64,000 bases of DNA from Paenarthrobacter sp. PH39-S1 (lineage in GTDB: Bacteria; Actinomycetota; Actinomycetes; Actinomycetales; Micrococcaceae): positions 213,633-277,632 of the forward strand of contig NZ_JASISR010000001.1 in assembly GCF_030063245.1 (NCBI RefSeq), read 5' to 3'. The notes beneath the pieces are model-generated. The model was not told where the DNA came from, ran no database searches, and saw only the letters and a program-made list of their open reading frames with translations. Below are positions 9,404 to 18,755 of the stretch, piece after piece (position 1 is the stretch's first letter; each line of letters begins with the position of its first letter). The position numbers were made by a program, and so were the translations under genes.

Positions 9404-9784
9404 TTAGTTCCCCCCGAAAACGATGGAAAGCTGGCGGATCAGGAACGGCACCATCGCCACGACCCACAGGATCAGAACGGCCCAGAGGAGCTGAGCCTGG
9501 TACTTGTTGCCCTTTTTCCAGAAGTCAATGGCAATGATCCGTAGCCCATTGAACGCGTGGAAAACGATTGCGGCGACCAGACCGGCCTCGCCCAGACCCA
9601 TGATCGGGTTCTTATACGTGCCAATGACGGCGTTATACGCTTCCGGGGACACGCGCACCAACGAAGTGTCCAGGACGTGCACCAACAGAAAAAAGAAAAT
9701 CACAACACCCGTAATACGGTGTCCCACCCAGGACCACATGCCTTCTCGGCCGCGGTACAGAGTGCCAGCTGGTTTTGTCGGCAC
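9404..9784 (-). CDS. sdhC: succinate dehydrogenase cytochrome b556 subunit
   Basis: A 126-residue anchor protein with the SdhC signature HRITGVVIFFF (H22) and HVLDTS (H36) in helix one and FHAFNGLR (H76) in helix two, where the haem ligand of the family lies. It starts with GTG 9784 behind AGAGAGGAT. It is the first gene of sdhCDAB; the promoter at 9872-9900 would give a leader of about 80 bases. Three membrane segments and normal length. Confidence 0.93.
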   Translation of the reverse strand: MPTKPAGTLYRGREGMWSWVGHRITGVVIFFFLLVHVLDTSLVRVSPEAYNAVIGTYKNPIMGLGEAGLVAAIVFHAFNGLRIIAIDFWKKGNKYQAQLLWAVLILWVVAMVPFLIRQLSIVFGGN

Positions 9785-9816
9785 GCAATAATCCTCTCTG
9801 CATCACAGCGGCGCTA

Positions 9817-9830
9817 GCGTGGTTCCACGC
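9817..9830. promoter_or_regulatory. palindrome in the sdh leader (possible operator)
   Basis: GCGTGGTTCCACGC is a perfect 6-base inverted repeat with a 2-base centre, lying between the predicted sdh transcription start and the sdhC start codon. It may be a regulator site or an mRNA hairpin. No specific regulator is assigned. Confidence 0.35.
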
Positions 9831-9871
9831 GGGGTTACGCTCGTTGCGAGAGCACTCGTAGCTCAGGCCTA

Positions 9872-9900
9872 AATGTAGGCTTCGCTTACAGCTTATTCAA
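9872..9900 (-). promoter_or_regulatory. sigma-70-type promoter of sdhCDAB
   Basis: On the minus strand TTGAAT (9900-9895) and TACATT (9877-9872) are separated by exactly 17 bases. The -10 fits TANNNT. Expected start of transcription is near 9865, about 80 bases before sdhC. Confidence 0.6.
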
Positions 9901-9978
9901 ATTAGGCGCTCCTTGCTCTATCGCCTTGGTCACAGGCGTTACGCATTGGTCCCGCAGGGGCGTTCCGGCGCCGAAAGG

Positions 9979-10070
9979 TGCCCGGACTTGGCCGGACGTG
10001 GCCCGACGTCGCATAAACGTGCCCGGACGTGGGCCGGACGTGGCCGGACGTGGCCGACGTGCCCGGACGG
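9979..10070. repeat. degenerate GGCCGGACGTG repeats between sdhC and the GDP-mannose gene
   Basis: About eight imperfect copies of a 10-12-base unit around GCCCGGACGTG or GGCCGGACGTG lie head to tail in the divergent region between sdhC and the mannose-1-phosphate guanylyltransferase gene. Each unit contains the half-palindrome CCGGAC. The repeats end ~30 bases before the -10 box of the downstream gene. Confidence 0.7.
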
Positions 10071-10110
10071 GGCCGCGCAGGCCGTTGTGGGCTGTCCACT
10101 AGACTGACGG

Positions 10111-11289
10111 GTGATGAATACTGAATCTTTAGGCACACCGGCCGCACGGTCCGCGGAAGAGTGGTCCGCGCAAAACCGGTCAGTGCAGACACTGGACAGA
10201 TTTTATGCGGTCATCCCGGCCGGCGGCGTCGGGACCAGGCTATGGCCGCTGTCCCGGGCCGCCGCGCCGAAATTCCTTCATGACCTGACGAATTCGGGCA
10301 GCACGCTGCTGCGCGCCACCTACGACAGACTGGCGCCGCTGGCCGGGGATCGTGTGGTAGTGGTAACAGGCACTGCCCACCGGGAGGCCGTCTGCCGGCA
10401 GCTGCCCGAGATCAAGGACGCGGACTTCGTGCTGGAAAGCGAGCCTAAGGACTCGGCGGCCGCCATCGGACTGGCCGCCGCCATCCTCTACCGCCGGGAC
10501 CCTGACATCATCATGGGCTCATTCGCCGCCGATCAGGTGATCAGCCCGGACGGCGTCTTCCAGGACGCCGTCCGTGAGGCGATCTTCACCGCCGCGACGG
10601 GCAAGATCGTCACCATCGGCATCAAACCCACGCACCCCTCCACAGGGTTCGGTTACATCCGCACCGGTGAAGCACTGGACATCGCCGGTGCGCCCAGCGC
10701 CCATGCCGTCGTCGAATTTGTGGAAAAGCCGAGCGAGGCGGTGGCCGAGGAGTACCTGGCCAGCGGCGACTACAACTGGAACGCCGGCATGTTTGTGGCT
10801 CCGGTGGCGCTGATGCTCAAGCACCTGGAACAGAATCAGCCGGAACTGTACAGCGGCCTGACCGAGATCGCCAACGCATGGGATACGGACCAGCAGCAGG
10901 AAATCACGGCCCGGATCTGGCCCACCCTGCCGAAAACGGCCATTGACTATGCCGTGGCCGAACCTGCGGCCGACGCCGGCGATGTCGCCGTGATTCCGGG
11001 AACGTTCAGCTGGGACGACGTCGGAGACTTTGCCGCCATCGGCCGGCTCAACAGCGCCAAAGAGGTCGACGACGTCACGGTCGTCGGCGAGGGGGCCCGC
11101 GTTTTCACCGAGGGAGCCTCCGGCGTCGTAGTCACGGACACCAAGCGCGTTATTGCGCTGATCGGCATCAAGGACGTCGTTATTGTGGACACCCCTGATG
11201 CACTGCTCGTGACGACGACGGCGCACGCACAGCAGGTGAAAAGCGCCGTGGACCATCTCAAGGCCAGCGGCGACACTGACGTTCTATAG
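10111..11289 (+). CDS. manC: mannose-1-phosphate guanylyltransferase
   Basis: A ~392-residue nucleotidyltransferase that makes GDP-mannose from GTP and mannose-1-phosphate for glycan and lipoglycan synthesis. The nucleotide-binding signature is PAGGVGTRLWPLSR near residue 36; VVEFVEKPS, WNAGMFV and FSWDDVGD are the sugar-binding motifs of this family. A TAGACT -10 box at 10100-10105 lies five bases before GTG 10111 and eight before ATG 10114, so the message is probably leaderless and either start is possible. There is no GMP/isomerase fusion. The symbol is by family. Confidence 0.93.
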   Translation: MMNTESLGTPAARSAEEWSAQNRSVQTLDRFYAVIPAGGVGTRLWPLSRAAAPKFLHDLTNSGSTLLRATYDRLAPLAGDRVVVVTGTAHREAVCRQLPEIKDADFVLESEPKDSAAAIGLAAAILYRRDPDIIMGSFAADQVISPDGVFQDAVREAIFTAATGKIVTIGIKPTHPSTGFGYIRTGEALDIAGAPSAHAVVEFVEKPSEAVAEEYLASGDYNWNAGMFVAPVALMLKHLEQNQPELYSGLTEIANAWDTDQQQEITARIWPTLPKTAIDYAVAEPAADAGDVAVIPGTFSWDDVGDFAAIGRLNSAKEVDDVTVVGEGARVFTEGASGVVVTDTKRVIALIGIKDVVIVDTPDALLVTTTAHAQQVKSAVDHLKASGDTDVL

Positions 11290-11379
11290 CCGGACCGGGT
11301 TCACCGGCGGGTTGGGGCGCGGCCGTAACTCTGGGCCGTGAATGACCTTGATGCGGTCCGGGGTCGCTAGAGTTTCTGT

Positions 11380-12582
11380 GTGCGCAATTACTCATTAGAG
11401 ACCGAACCGACAGCTCTGATAAACCCCTGGCTGGAACCGAGAATCGCCGAGATGCTGGCGTTCAGACGGGATCTTCACGCACATCCGGAGCTTTCGCGGC
11501 AGGAATTCCGCACCACTGACAGATTGATGGCACGGCTCATCGCCGCGGGTCTGGCACCGCGGCGCGTGTCGGGCACCGGGCTCTTTGTTGACGTCGGCGA
11601 CGGCCCGATCGCCACCGCCCTGCGCGGTGACATTGATGCGCTGCCGGTCATGGAGGAAACCGGCCTGTCGTTTGCCTCCCGGAACCACGGTGTCACCCAT
11701 GCCTGTGGGCATGACATCCATACCACCACGATGCTGGGAATCGCCTTGGTGTTGACGGACATGCACGCGCAGCGGCCGCTGGGGGCTACGATACGGATCA
11801 TTTTCCAGCCCGCCGAAGAGATTATGCCCGGCGGCTCGTTGGACTGCATTGCCCAGGGCGCGCTGGAGGGCGTGCCGCGGATCATGGCCCTGCACTGCGA
11901 CCCGCGGATCGAGTTGGGACACATCGGTACGCGCATCGGCTCGATCACCAGCGCGTCGGACACCATCAAGATAGAACTCTCCGGCCGGGGCGGACACACC
12001 TCCCGTCCGCACCTGACCGAGGATCTGGTCTTCGCACTGGCCGAGATCGCCATCAACGTCCCGGCCGTTCTCTCCCGCCGGGTGGATGTGCGCAGCGGCG
12101 TGTCCGTGGTTTGGGGCCAGATCGGTGCCGGATCCGCGCCGAACGCCATTCCGGGCACCGGCTTCATGGCCGGCACCATGCGCTGCCTGGACCGCGAGGC
12201 CTGGCACGCGGCCGGTGAGCTGCTGGACGAAGTGGTGCAGCAGGTCGCCGCGCCGTACGGCGTGGATGTCCTGTTGGAGCATACCCGGGGCGTTCCGCCG
12301 GTGGTGAATTCGGAACATGAAACTGCGCTGATCGAGGCCGCGGCCCGCGCCGAACTGGGCGAGAACGCCGTCGTTCTGGCGCCGCAGTCAATGGGCGGGG
12401 AGGACTTCGCCTGGTTCCTGCAGGACACACCGGGAGCCTTGATGCGGCTGGGGACGCACGTGCCCGGCGGGGAACAGTACGATCTGCACCGCGGCGATTA
12501 CATTGTGGATGAGCGTGCGCTGGGTCTGGGGATCAGGGTGCTCGGGGCAGCCGCCCTGCGGGCCATCCGCGACCTCACTTAA
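11380..12582 (+). CDS. M20-family amidohydrolase (N-acyl amino acid / hippurate hydrolase type)
   Basis: A 400-residue metal-dependent hydrolase of the AmiB/HipO group. Motifs are DLHAHPELSRQEF, GDIDALPVMEETG, the metal-binding THACGHDIHTTTMLG, PAEEIMPGG, the insert-domain GRGGHTSRPH and MGGEDFAWFL, with a terminal glutamate-histidine pair as expected. The exact acyl-amino-acid substrate is not readable. GTG 11380 follows the -10 box TAGAGT (11368-11373) by six bases, a clear leaderless arrangement. The sixth codon is the rare TTA. Confidence 0.92.
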   Translation: MRNYSLETEPTALINPWLEPRIAEMLAFRRDLHAHPELSRQEFRTTDRLMARLIAAGLAPRRVSGTGLFVDVGDGPIATALRGDIDALPVMEETGLSFASRNHGVTHACGHDIHTTTMLGIALVLTDMHAQRPLGATIRIIFQPAEEIMPGGSLDCIAQGALEGVPRIMALHCDPRIELGHIGTRIGSITSASDTIKIELSGRGGHTSRPHLTEDLVFALAEIAINVPAVLSRRVDVRSGVSVVWGQIGAGSAPNAIPGTGFMAGTMRCLDREAWHAAGELLDEVVQQVAAPYGVDVLLEHTRGVPPVVNSEHETALIEAAARAELGENAVVLAPQSMGGEDFAWFLQDTPGALMRLGTHVPGGEQYDLHRGDYIVDERALGLGIRVLGAAALRAIRDLT

Positions 12583-12681
12583 CCCCGCGCGCTGCCTGCC
12601 TCATCCATGGGGGAGGAGGCGGGTGCCTGGGATAAGCGGGGGACGTGGATGGCGAAGGGCAGGCGTCTATCCGATAGGTTT

Positions 12682-12700
12682 TGCACAATGGAATTGTGTA
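12682..12700. promoter_or_regulatory. inverted repeat resembling an OhrR operator
   Basis: TGCACAAT-GGA-ATTGTGTA is an 8-base inverted repeat with one mismatch. It overlaps the region between the probable -35 and the -10 (TACGTT, 12702-12707) of ohrR. The CAATnnnATTG core agrees with known OhrR sites in other bacteria, so OhrR binding is likely. Confidence 0.6.
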
Positions 12701-12713
12701 CTACGTTTGAGGC

Positions 12714-13151
12714 ATGGATGGGCGCGACGTTCTCAAGCGGCAGGTCTGTTTCGCGCTGTACTCCGCCTCCAGGGCTGCCACTGCGCTCTACCGGCCAATG
12801 CTCAGCGAGCTGGGGCTGACGTATCCGCAGTATCTGGTGCTGCTCCTGCTCTGGGAGCGGGATGGCGCGTCGGTGCGCGAGCTGGGGGAGGAGCTCGCAC
12901 TGGATTCCGGTACATTGTCCCCGCTGCTCAAGCGGCTGGAGGCCGCCGGGCTGGTGCGGCGTCAGCGTAGCGCCGACGACGAGCGGCGGGTTCAGGTGCA
13001 CCTGACGGACGACGGCGCCGCCTTGCGCGAGCGGGCAGCTGCGGTTCCGCAGCAGCTGGCAGAGGCAGCGGGCCTCGGCCCCGGCGAGCTGGATCAACTG
13101 CGGGGCACACTATCCCGGCTGACCGCTGCCCTGCACGCTGCGGCAAGCTGA
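12714..13151 (+). CDS. ohrR: organic hydroperoxide sensor, MarR family OhrR
   Basis: A 145-residue winged-helix repressor. The N-terminal helix reads QVCFALYSASRA, with the redox-sensing cysteine near residue 13 that is diagnostic of OhrR. LTYPQYLVLLLLWE, the recognition helix LDSGTLSPLLKRLE and wing ADDERRVQVHLTDDG follow. Peroxide oxidation of the cysteine should release it from DNA. It is encoded just upstream of ohr. TACGTT ends six bases before ATG 12714, so the message is probably leaderless with the operator covering its promoter. Confidence 0.93.
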   Translation: MDGRDVLKRQVCFALYSASRAATALYRPMLSELGLTYPQYLVLLLLWERDGASVRELGEELALDSGTLSPLLKRLEAAGLVRRQRSADDERRVQVHLTDDGAALRERAAAVPQQLAEAAGLGPGELDQLRGTLSRLTAALHAAAS

Positions 13152-13154
13152 AAA

Positions 13155-13183
13155 CCACCACCACCACCCCCCCCCACCACCCA
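13155..13183. repeat. CCA/C-rich low-complexity tract between ohrR and ohr
   Basis: The 40-base gap begins with repeated CCA and a run of nine C residues before the ohr Shine-Dalgarno AGGACGG. Such homopolymer tracts are prone to length change. Confidence 0.8.
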
Positions 13184-13191
13184 GGACGGCC

Positions 13192-13677
13192 ATGGAAATT
13201 CTTTACACCGGACAAGCCCATGCCACCGGCTATGGACGCAACGGCCAGGCCCGCAGCTCCGACGGCAAGCTTGAGGTGACACTGGCAGCGCCGGTGGGAC
13301 TGGGCGGAGACGGCAACGGAACCAATCCGGAACAGCTGTTCGCTGCCGGCTATGCCGCTTGCTTCCACTCCGCTCTGCGGCTGGCAGCGCGTCGCCACAA
13401 GGCGGATGTCTCCGGTTCCACGGTGACCGCCAACGTCGATTTCGGCGCAGTCGGCGAGGGTGCCTACGGGATCGCCGTGCGGATGGAGATCGGTTTGCCA
13501 CGGTTGAAGCCATCCGCCGCCCGGGAACTGGCCGAGGCGGCCCATCTGATCTGCCCATACTCCAATGCCACCCGCGGCAATATCAGCGTCGAACTGAGCA
13601 TCCTGGCCCCGCCGGCCATGAGTGCCTGCAGCAGCATCAGAACCGTTACCCAACCCGCAATGGAGGCATCCGCATGA
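13192..13677 (+). CDS. ohr: organic hydroperoxide resistance protein, OsmC/Ohr family
   Basis: Thiol peroxidase that reduces organic hydroperoxides, normally with a lipoyl-linked reductant. Both catalytic cysteines are visible in NPEQLFAAGYAACFHSAL (near residue 60) and LICPYSNATRGN (near 124). Ohr proteins usually end about ten residues after the second motif. Here the frame continues for ~25 residues (ILAPPAMSACSSIRT and on) until a TGA that overlaps the ATG of the next gene. The tail may come from loss of the old stop codon and contains the Shine-Dalgarno of the downstream gene. AGGACGG precedes ATG 13192. Confidence 0.93.
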   Translation: MEILYTGQAHATGYGRNGQARSSDGKLEVTLAAPVGLGGDGNGTNPEQLFAAGYAACFHSALRLAARRHKADVSGSTVTANVDFGAVGEGAYGIAVRMEIGLPRLKPSAARELAEAAHLICPYSNATRGNISVELSILAPPAMSACSSIRTVTQPAMEASA

Positions 13678-14765
13678 GCAATGAATCGCACAACCACGAC
13701 ACTCCCGCCGTCGATAAATCAGCACTTCCCCGCACCACCCGCGAGGTGCAGCTCGCGTCCCGTCCGCAGGGGGAGCCCGTGCCGGAGAACTTCCGGCTCA
13801 CGGAATCGGACATTCCCGCTTTGGCGGACGGTCAGATCCTGGTCCGCAATACGGCCATGAGCGTGGATCCGTACATGCGGGGCCGCATGAACGATGTAAA
13901 GTCCTACAGCCCACCGTTTGCCCTGAATGCGGCGCTCGACGGCGGCGCGGTGGGCGAGGTGATTGCCTCGCGCAGCGCCGCACACAAAGTGGGGGACGTC
14001 GTTGTCCACGCACTGGGCTGGCGTGACTACGCGGTGTTGGCCGAGGGGGAGGCCCGGACCGTGGACAGCACGCTGTCGCGGCCGACGGCGTTCCTCGGCG
14101 CCCTCGGCATGACCGGGCTCACCGCCTATGCCGGCCTGACCGAGGTGGCGGCCTTCAAGCCCGGAGATACCGTCTTTGTCTCCGCCGCCGCCGGCGCGGT
14201 GGGATCCCTGGTGGGGCAGATCGCTAAAAACCTCGGCGCGGCACGCGTGATCGGCAGCGCGGGCTCGTCGGAAAAGGTGGCACGGCTGCTGGAGCTGGGC
14301 TTCGACGCGGCCTTCAACTACCACGACGGACCGGTCAAGGATCAGCTCAAGGCTGCCCTGCAACGGACGGGCGCCGCAACGCCCGGCGCCTCGGATGCGG
14401 CCGGAATCGACGTCTACTTCGACAATGTGGGCGGCGAACACCTTGAGGCCGCCATCTCAGTGTTGAACCGGTTCGGCCGGGTTGCCATGTGCGGGGCGAT
14501 CTCGCAGTACAACAGCACAGCGCCGGTCAGTGGTCCACGGAATCTAGCGCTGGCGATCGGCAAGCAGCTGACACTGCGGGGGTTCATCGTGGGCAGTTAC
14601 CAGTACCTGGCGGAGGAATTCGCCGGGAAAATGGCGCGATGGCTTGGCGACGGTGCGGTCCGCTTCGATGAGACCTTCGTGCACGGCCTGGAAAACGCGC
14701 CGCAGGCCTTCATCGATCTGCTCCGCGGTGCCAACACCGGGAAAATGGTCGTGACGCTGGACTGA
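13674..14765 (+). CDS. NADP-dependent oxidoreductase, CurA/leukotriene B4 dehydrogenase type
   Basis: A 363-residue medium-chain reductase without structural zinc. Features are SVDPYMRGRM near residue 62, LGMTGLTAYAGL, the Rossmann motif VSAAAGAVGSLVGQIAKN, YFDNVGG, and a C-terminal NTGKMVV end. Such enzymes reduce alpha,beta-unsaturated carbonyls, fitting the neighbouring peroxide-defence genes because lipid peroxidation produces enals. ATG 13674 overlaps the ohr stop (ATGA) with GGAGG eight bases upstream, so the two genes are coupled. Confidence 0.9.
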   Translation: MSNESHNHDTPAVDKSALPRTTREVQLASRPQGEPVPENFRLTESDIPALADGQILVRNTAMSVDPYMRGRMNDVKSYSPPFALNAALDGGAVGEVIASRSAAHKVGDVVVHALGWRDYAVLAEGEARTVDSTLSRPTAFLGALGMTGLTAYAGLTEVAAFKPGDTVFVSAAAGAVGSLVGQIAKNLGAARVIGSAGSSEKVARLLELGFDAAFNYHDGPVKDQLKAALQRTGAATPGASDAAGIDVYFDNVGGEHLEAAISVLNRFGRVAMCGAISQYNSTAPVSGPRNLALAIGKQLTLRGFIVGSYQYLAEEFAGKMARWLGDGAVRFDETFVHGLENAPQAFIDLLRGANTGKMVVTLD

Positions 14766-14867
14766 CAGGCCGAGGTTGCCCCGCTGGATGGAGGACCGAC
14801 CATCAAAGAGGGGCGCCCCCGCGAAGACGATGCGGCCCAGCACCGCTGTCGCGAGCGAGCCCCGTCT

Positions 14868-15520
14868 TCATGCGGCCAGTCCTTCGCGTGCACGGGCTAT
14901 CGCTGCTTGAATCCGCGTCCGCAGCTCGCCCGGGCGCCCCGGATCGGACCATTGGATCCGGATGAATCTCCAACCTAACTCCATCAATGCCTTTTCGCGC
15001 CGTCGTTCCTCAAAAATAACCTGGCCAGTCGGGGCAAAATCGAAGTATTCCGATCTCCCGTCAAATTCCAGGATCAGTTTGAGCGCCGGCCACGCGAAAT
15101 CCGCCCGATAGCTGATGCATTGATGCGACCAGGGACTGTATCCCTTGCAGGCTCGCACCTTTGCGCAGGGCATGGTCCCCGATGATTACGGCCCGCTGAA
15201 ACCCGCCGATTCTGGCACAATCGACGACGGTTCGCTCGAGCGAAGTCACCGAGATCGGCCCCTCGCCGCGGATACTGACCAGGACAGTTTCCCGGGGCTC
15301 CAAGCGGCAGTGATGTCCCGTCACATCGGGGCCGGCACTGTTCTGCGACAGCGCAGAGGCGGAATTGATGTGGATACTGCTGCCGCAGTCCCAAATTTAG
15401 CATCCGTGAAGACGCGCAGCGCTGAAGTGGCTACACGTACATGCGCCGCCGCTGGTGGAGAAATGGGCTTGCAGACCAGACATGTCCCGCTCCCAAACGG
15501 CGGCTGGAAACCATAAACTC
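14868..15520 (-). pseudogene. broken AbiEi-like / DUF559 protein gene
   Basis: Reading the minus strand, one phase gives CSHFSAARLHGC, a TAA stop (15399-15397), then IHINSASALSQNSAGPDVTGHH and PISVTSLERTVVDCARIGG ending near GASLQGIQSLVASMHQ. The match then jumps to another phase for YRADFAWPALKLILEFDGR, EKALMELGWRFIRIQW and the end at 14868. Together these are the N-terminal AbiEi-like domain and the Vsr-like DUF559 end of an intact actinobacterial protein, interrupted by one stop and one frameshift with probable loss of the linker at about 15125. The upstream limit is uncertain. It is a decayed accessory gene. Confidence 0.7.
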
Positions 15521-15966
15521 ATCTGAATCGAGGCGACAGGCCCACCAGGAGGCCACCGCACCTCCAGCGTTTTCCGAAGCCTGTTCTTGTCCATGTCACT
15601 AAGATAGTGCTCACAGCTGGCCGCACCTCCTCTACCGGTCATCCTCGGGCATTCTCGAAGGAGTGGCGTCCCCGCGACAACGCAGCTGCGCCGCCCCTCC
15701 TTCGCGGGGCCGCCCCTCCTTCGCGGCGCCGCCCCGTTTTGGCGAGGGCGGACAGGTAACGACTTTCCAACGATGAGGCATCGGCGGCGTCGAAAGGTGC
15801 AGGTGGGCTGAATCACCCATTAGGGTATTATCATCATCGCGCCATAGCGCAGCGCTTCGAAGATATCAGTGACAACAGAATTTGAGTCCCGGTGTTACGC
15901 ACCGTGACCAACGGACACTCATTGAACCGCTGCTGTTCGCTGCGCTCAATCTCTGTTGGAGGAACT
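15521..15966. other. gene-free stretch before the BMP operon with an 18-base repeat
   Basis: No convincing gene is seen. GCCGCCCCTCCTTCGCGG occurs at 15690-15707 and 15709-15726 with a partial third copy to 15735. The last ~150 bases are less GC-rich and probably hold the promoter of the nucleoside transport operon, including a TATTAT at about 15828, but I cannot pair it with a clear -35. Confidence 0.5.
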
Positions 15967-17091
15967 TTGAATCACCCACTGCACAGCGCACTGTCCTTGC
16001 CCGGTGCCCTGAAACGCAGCGCCACCGTTGGAACCATCACCTTGGGTGCAACCGCGCTCCTGCTCACCGGCTGCGGCGCTGCACCGGCGCCGTCGGGTGG
16101 TGGCACGGCGGGGGCCAGCGACTATCTCGGCTGCATCGTCTCCGACGCCGGCGGATTCGACGACCAGTCCTTCAACCAGTCCTCCTACGAGGGCCTGAAG
16201 AAGACGCAAACGGACCTCGGCATCAAGATCAAGCAGGCGGAGTCCACCACGAAGGCGGACTTCGAGCCGAACCTGAACCAGATGGCCAACGCCGGCTGCA
16301 ACCTGACCTTCACCGTGGGCTTCCTGCTCGCGGACGCCACCAAGAAGGTGGCCACGTCCGACGCCTCGGCGCACTTCGCGATCATTGATGACAACTCGAT
16401 TAACCTGCCGAACGTCAAGCCGGTGGTCTACGACACCGCACAGGCTGCGTTCCTGGCCGGCTATGCCTCCGCCGCGCAGACCAAGACCGGCAAGGTGGGC
16501 ACCTTCGGCGGCATCAACATCCCCACCGTGACAATCTTCATGGATGGATTCGCCGACGGCGTCAAGTACTACAACGAGAAAAAGGGCAAGTCCGTCCAGC
16601 TGCTGGGCTGGGACAAGAAAACTCAGCAGGGTGTCTTCACGAACACCTTCGACGTGGTCCAGGAGGGCACCAAGGCCACCAACAACCTGCTCAACGACGG
16701 GGCGGACATCATCATGCCCGTGGCAGGCCCGCTGGGCAAGGGCGCCGGCGATGCCATTTTGGCGGCGAACACCGCCGGCAAAGACGCCAAGCTGGTCTGG
16801 GTTGACTCGGACGGCTACCTGACGGCCCCGGCCTTCAAAGCCGTGCTGCTGACCTCCGTCATGAAGAAGATGGGCGAAGCGGTGGAGAACATTGTCAAGG
16901 ACGACAAGGACGGCAAGTTCGATCCGACGCCGTATGTCGGGACGTTGGAGAACGACGGCGTCGCGCTGGCTCCGTTCCATGACCTGGACTCAAGTGTCAC
17001 TGCGGACACCAAGAGCGAACTCGATGCGATCAGGAAGGACATCATCTCCGGCACGCTGAAGATCGAGTCCCCGGCCAGCCCGAAGAAGTAG
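15967..17091 (+). CDS. BMP-family nucleoside-binding lipoprotein of an ABC importer
   Basis: A ~374-residue substrate-binding lipoprotein. The TTG start at 15967 has GGAGG at 15958-15962. It gives a proper signal peptide with lipobox LLTGC, cysteine near residue 36, followed by a Gly/Ala/Pro linker. SDAGGFDDQSFNQSSYEGL is the typical N-terminal BMP (PnrA-like) motif, and VGTFGGINIPTVTIFMDGF and IIMPVAGPLGKG are family marks. PnrA/BmpA relatives bind purine or pyrimidine nucleosides. The ATPase, permease, deaminase and phosphorylase genes follow in order, supporting nucleoside uptake. Confidence 0.93.
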   Translation: MNHPLHSALSLPGALKRSATVGTITLGATALLLTGCGAAPAPSGGGTAGASDYLGCIVSDAGGFDDQSFNQSSYEGLKKTQTDLGIKIKQAESTTKADFEPNLNQMANAGCNLTFTVGFLLADATKKVATSDASAHFAIIDDNSINLPNVKPVVYDTAQAAFLAGYASAAQTKTGKVGTFGGINIPTVTIFMDGFADGVKYYNEKKGKSVQLLGWDKKTQQGVFTNTFDVVQEGTKATNNLLNDGADIIMPVAGPLGKGAGDAILAANTAGKDAKLVWVDSDGYLTAPAFKAVLLTSVMKKMGEAVENIVKDDKDGKFDPTPYVGTLENDGVALAPFHDLDSSVTADTKSELDAIRKDIISGTLKIESPASPKK

Positions 17092-17112
17092 GCAGGAAAA
17101 ATGTCCGCGGTT

Positions 17113-17137
17113 CCGCCCCGCCGCAGCGGCGGGGCGG
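17113..17137 (+). terminator. GC hairpin between the BMP and ATPase genes (attenuator)
   Basis: Perfect 10-base arms CCGCCCCGCC (17113-17122) and GGCGGGGCGG (17128-17137) with a five-base loop, 21 bases after the lipoprotein stop. Inside an operon such a stem could stop part of the transcripts or stabilise the upstream mRNA, giving more binding protein than transporter. Confidence 0.6.
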
Positions 17138-17153
17138 ATCCCAGGTCCTTGTC

Positions 17154-18751
<1,598 letters not shown>

Positions 18752-18755
<4 letters not shown>

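Noticed and set aside
13359..13673. Upstream extension of the CurA-like reductase frame
   Set aside because: It overlaps the conserved ohr gene in a shifted phase and has no family similarity.
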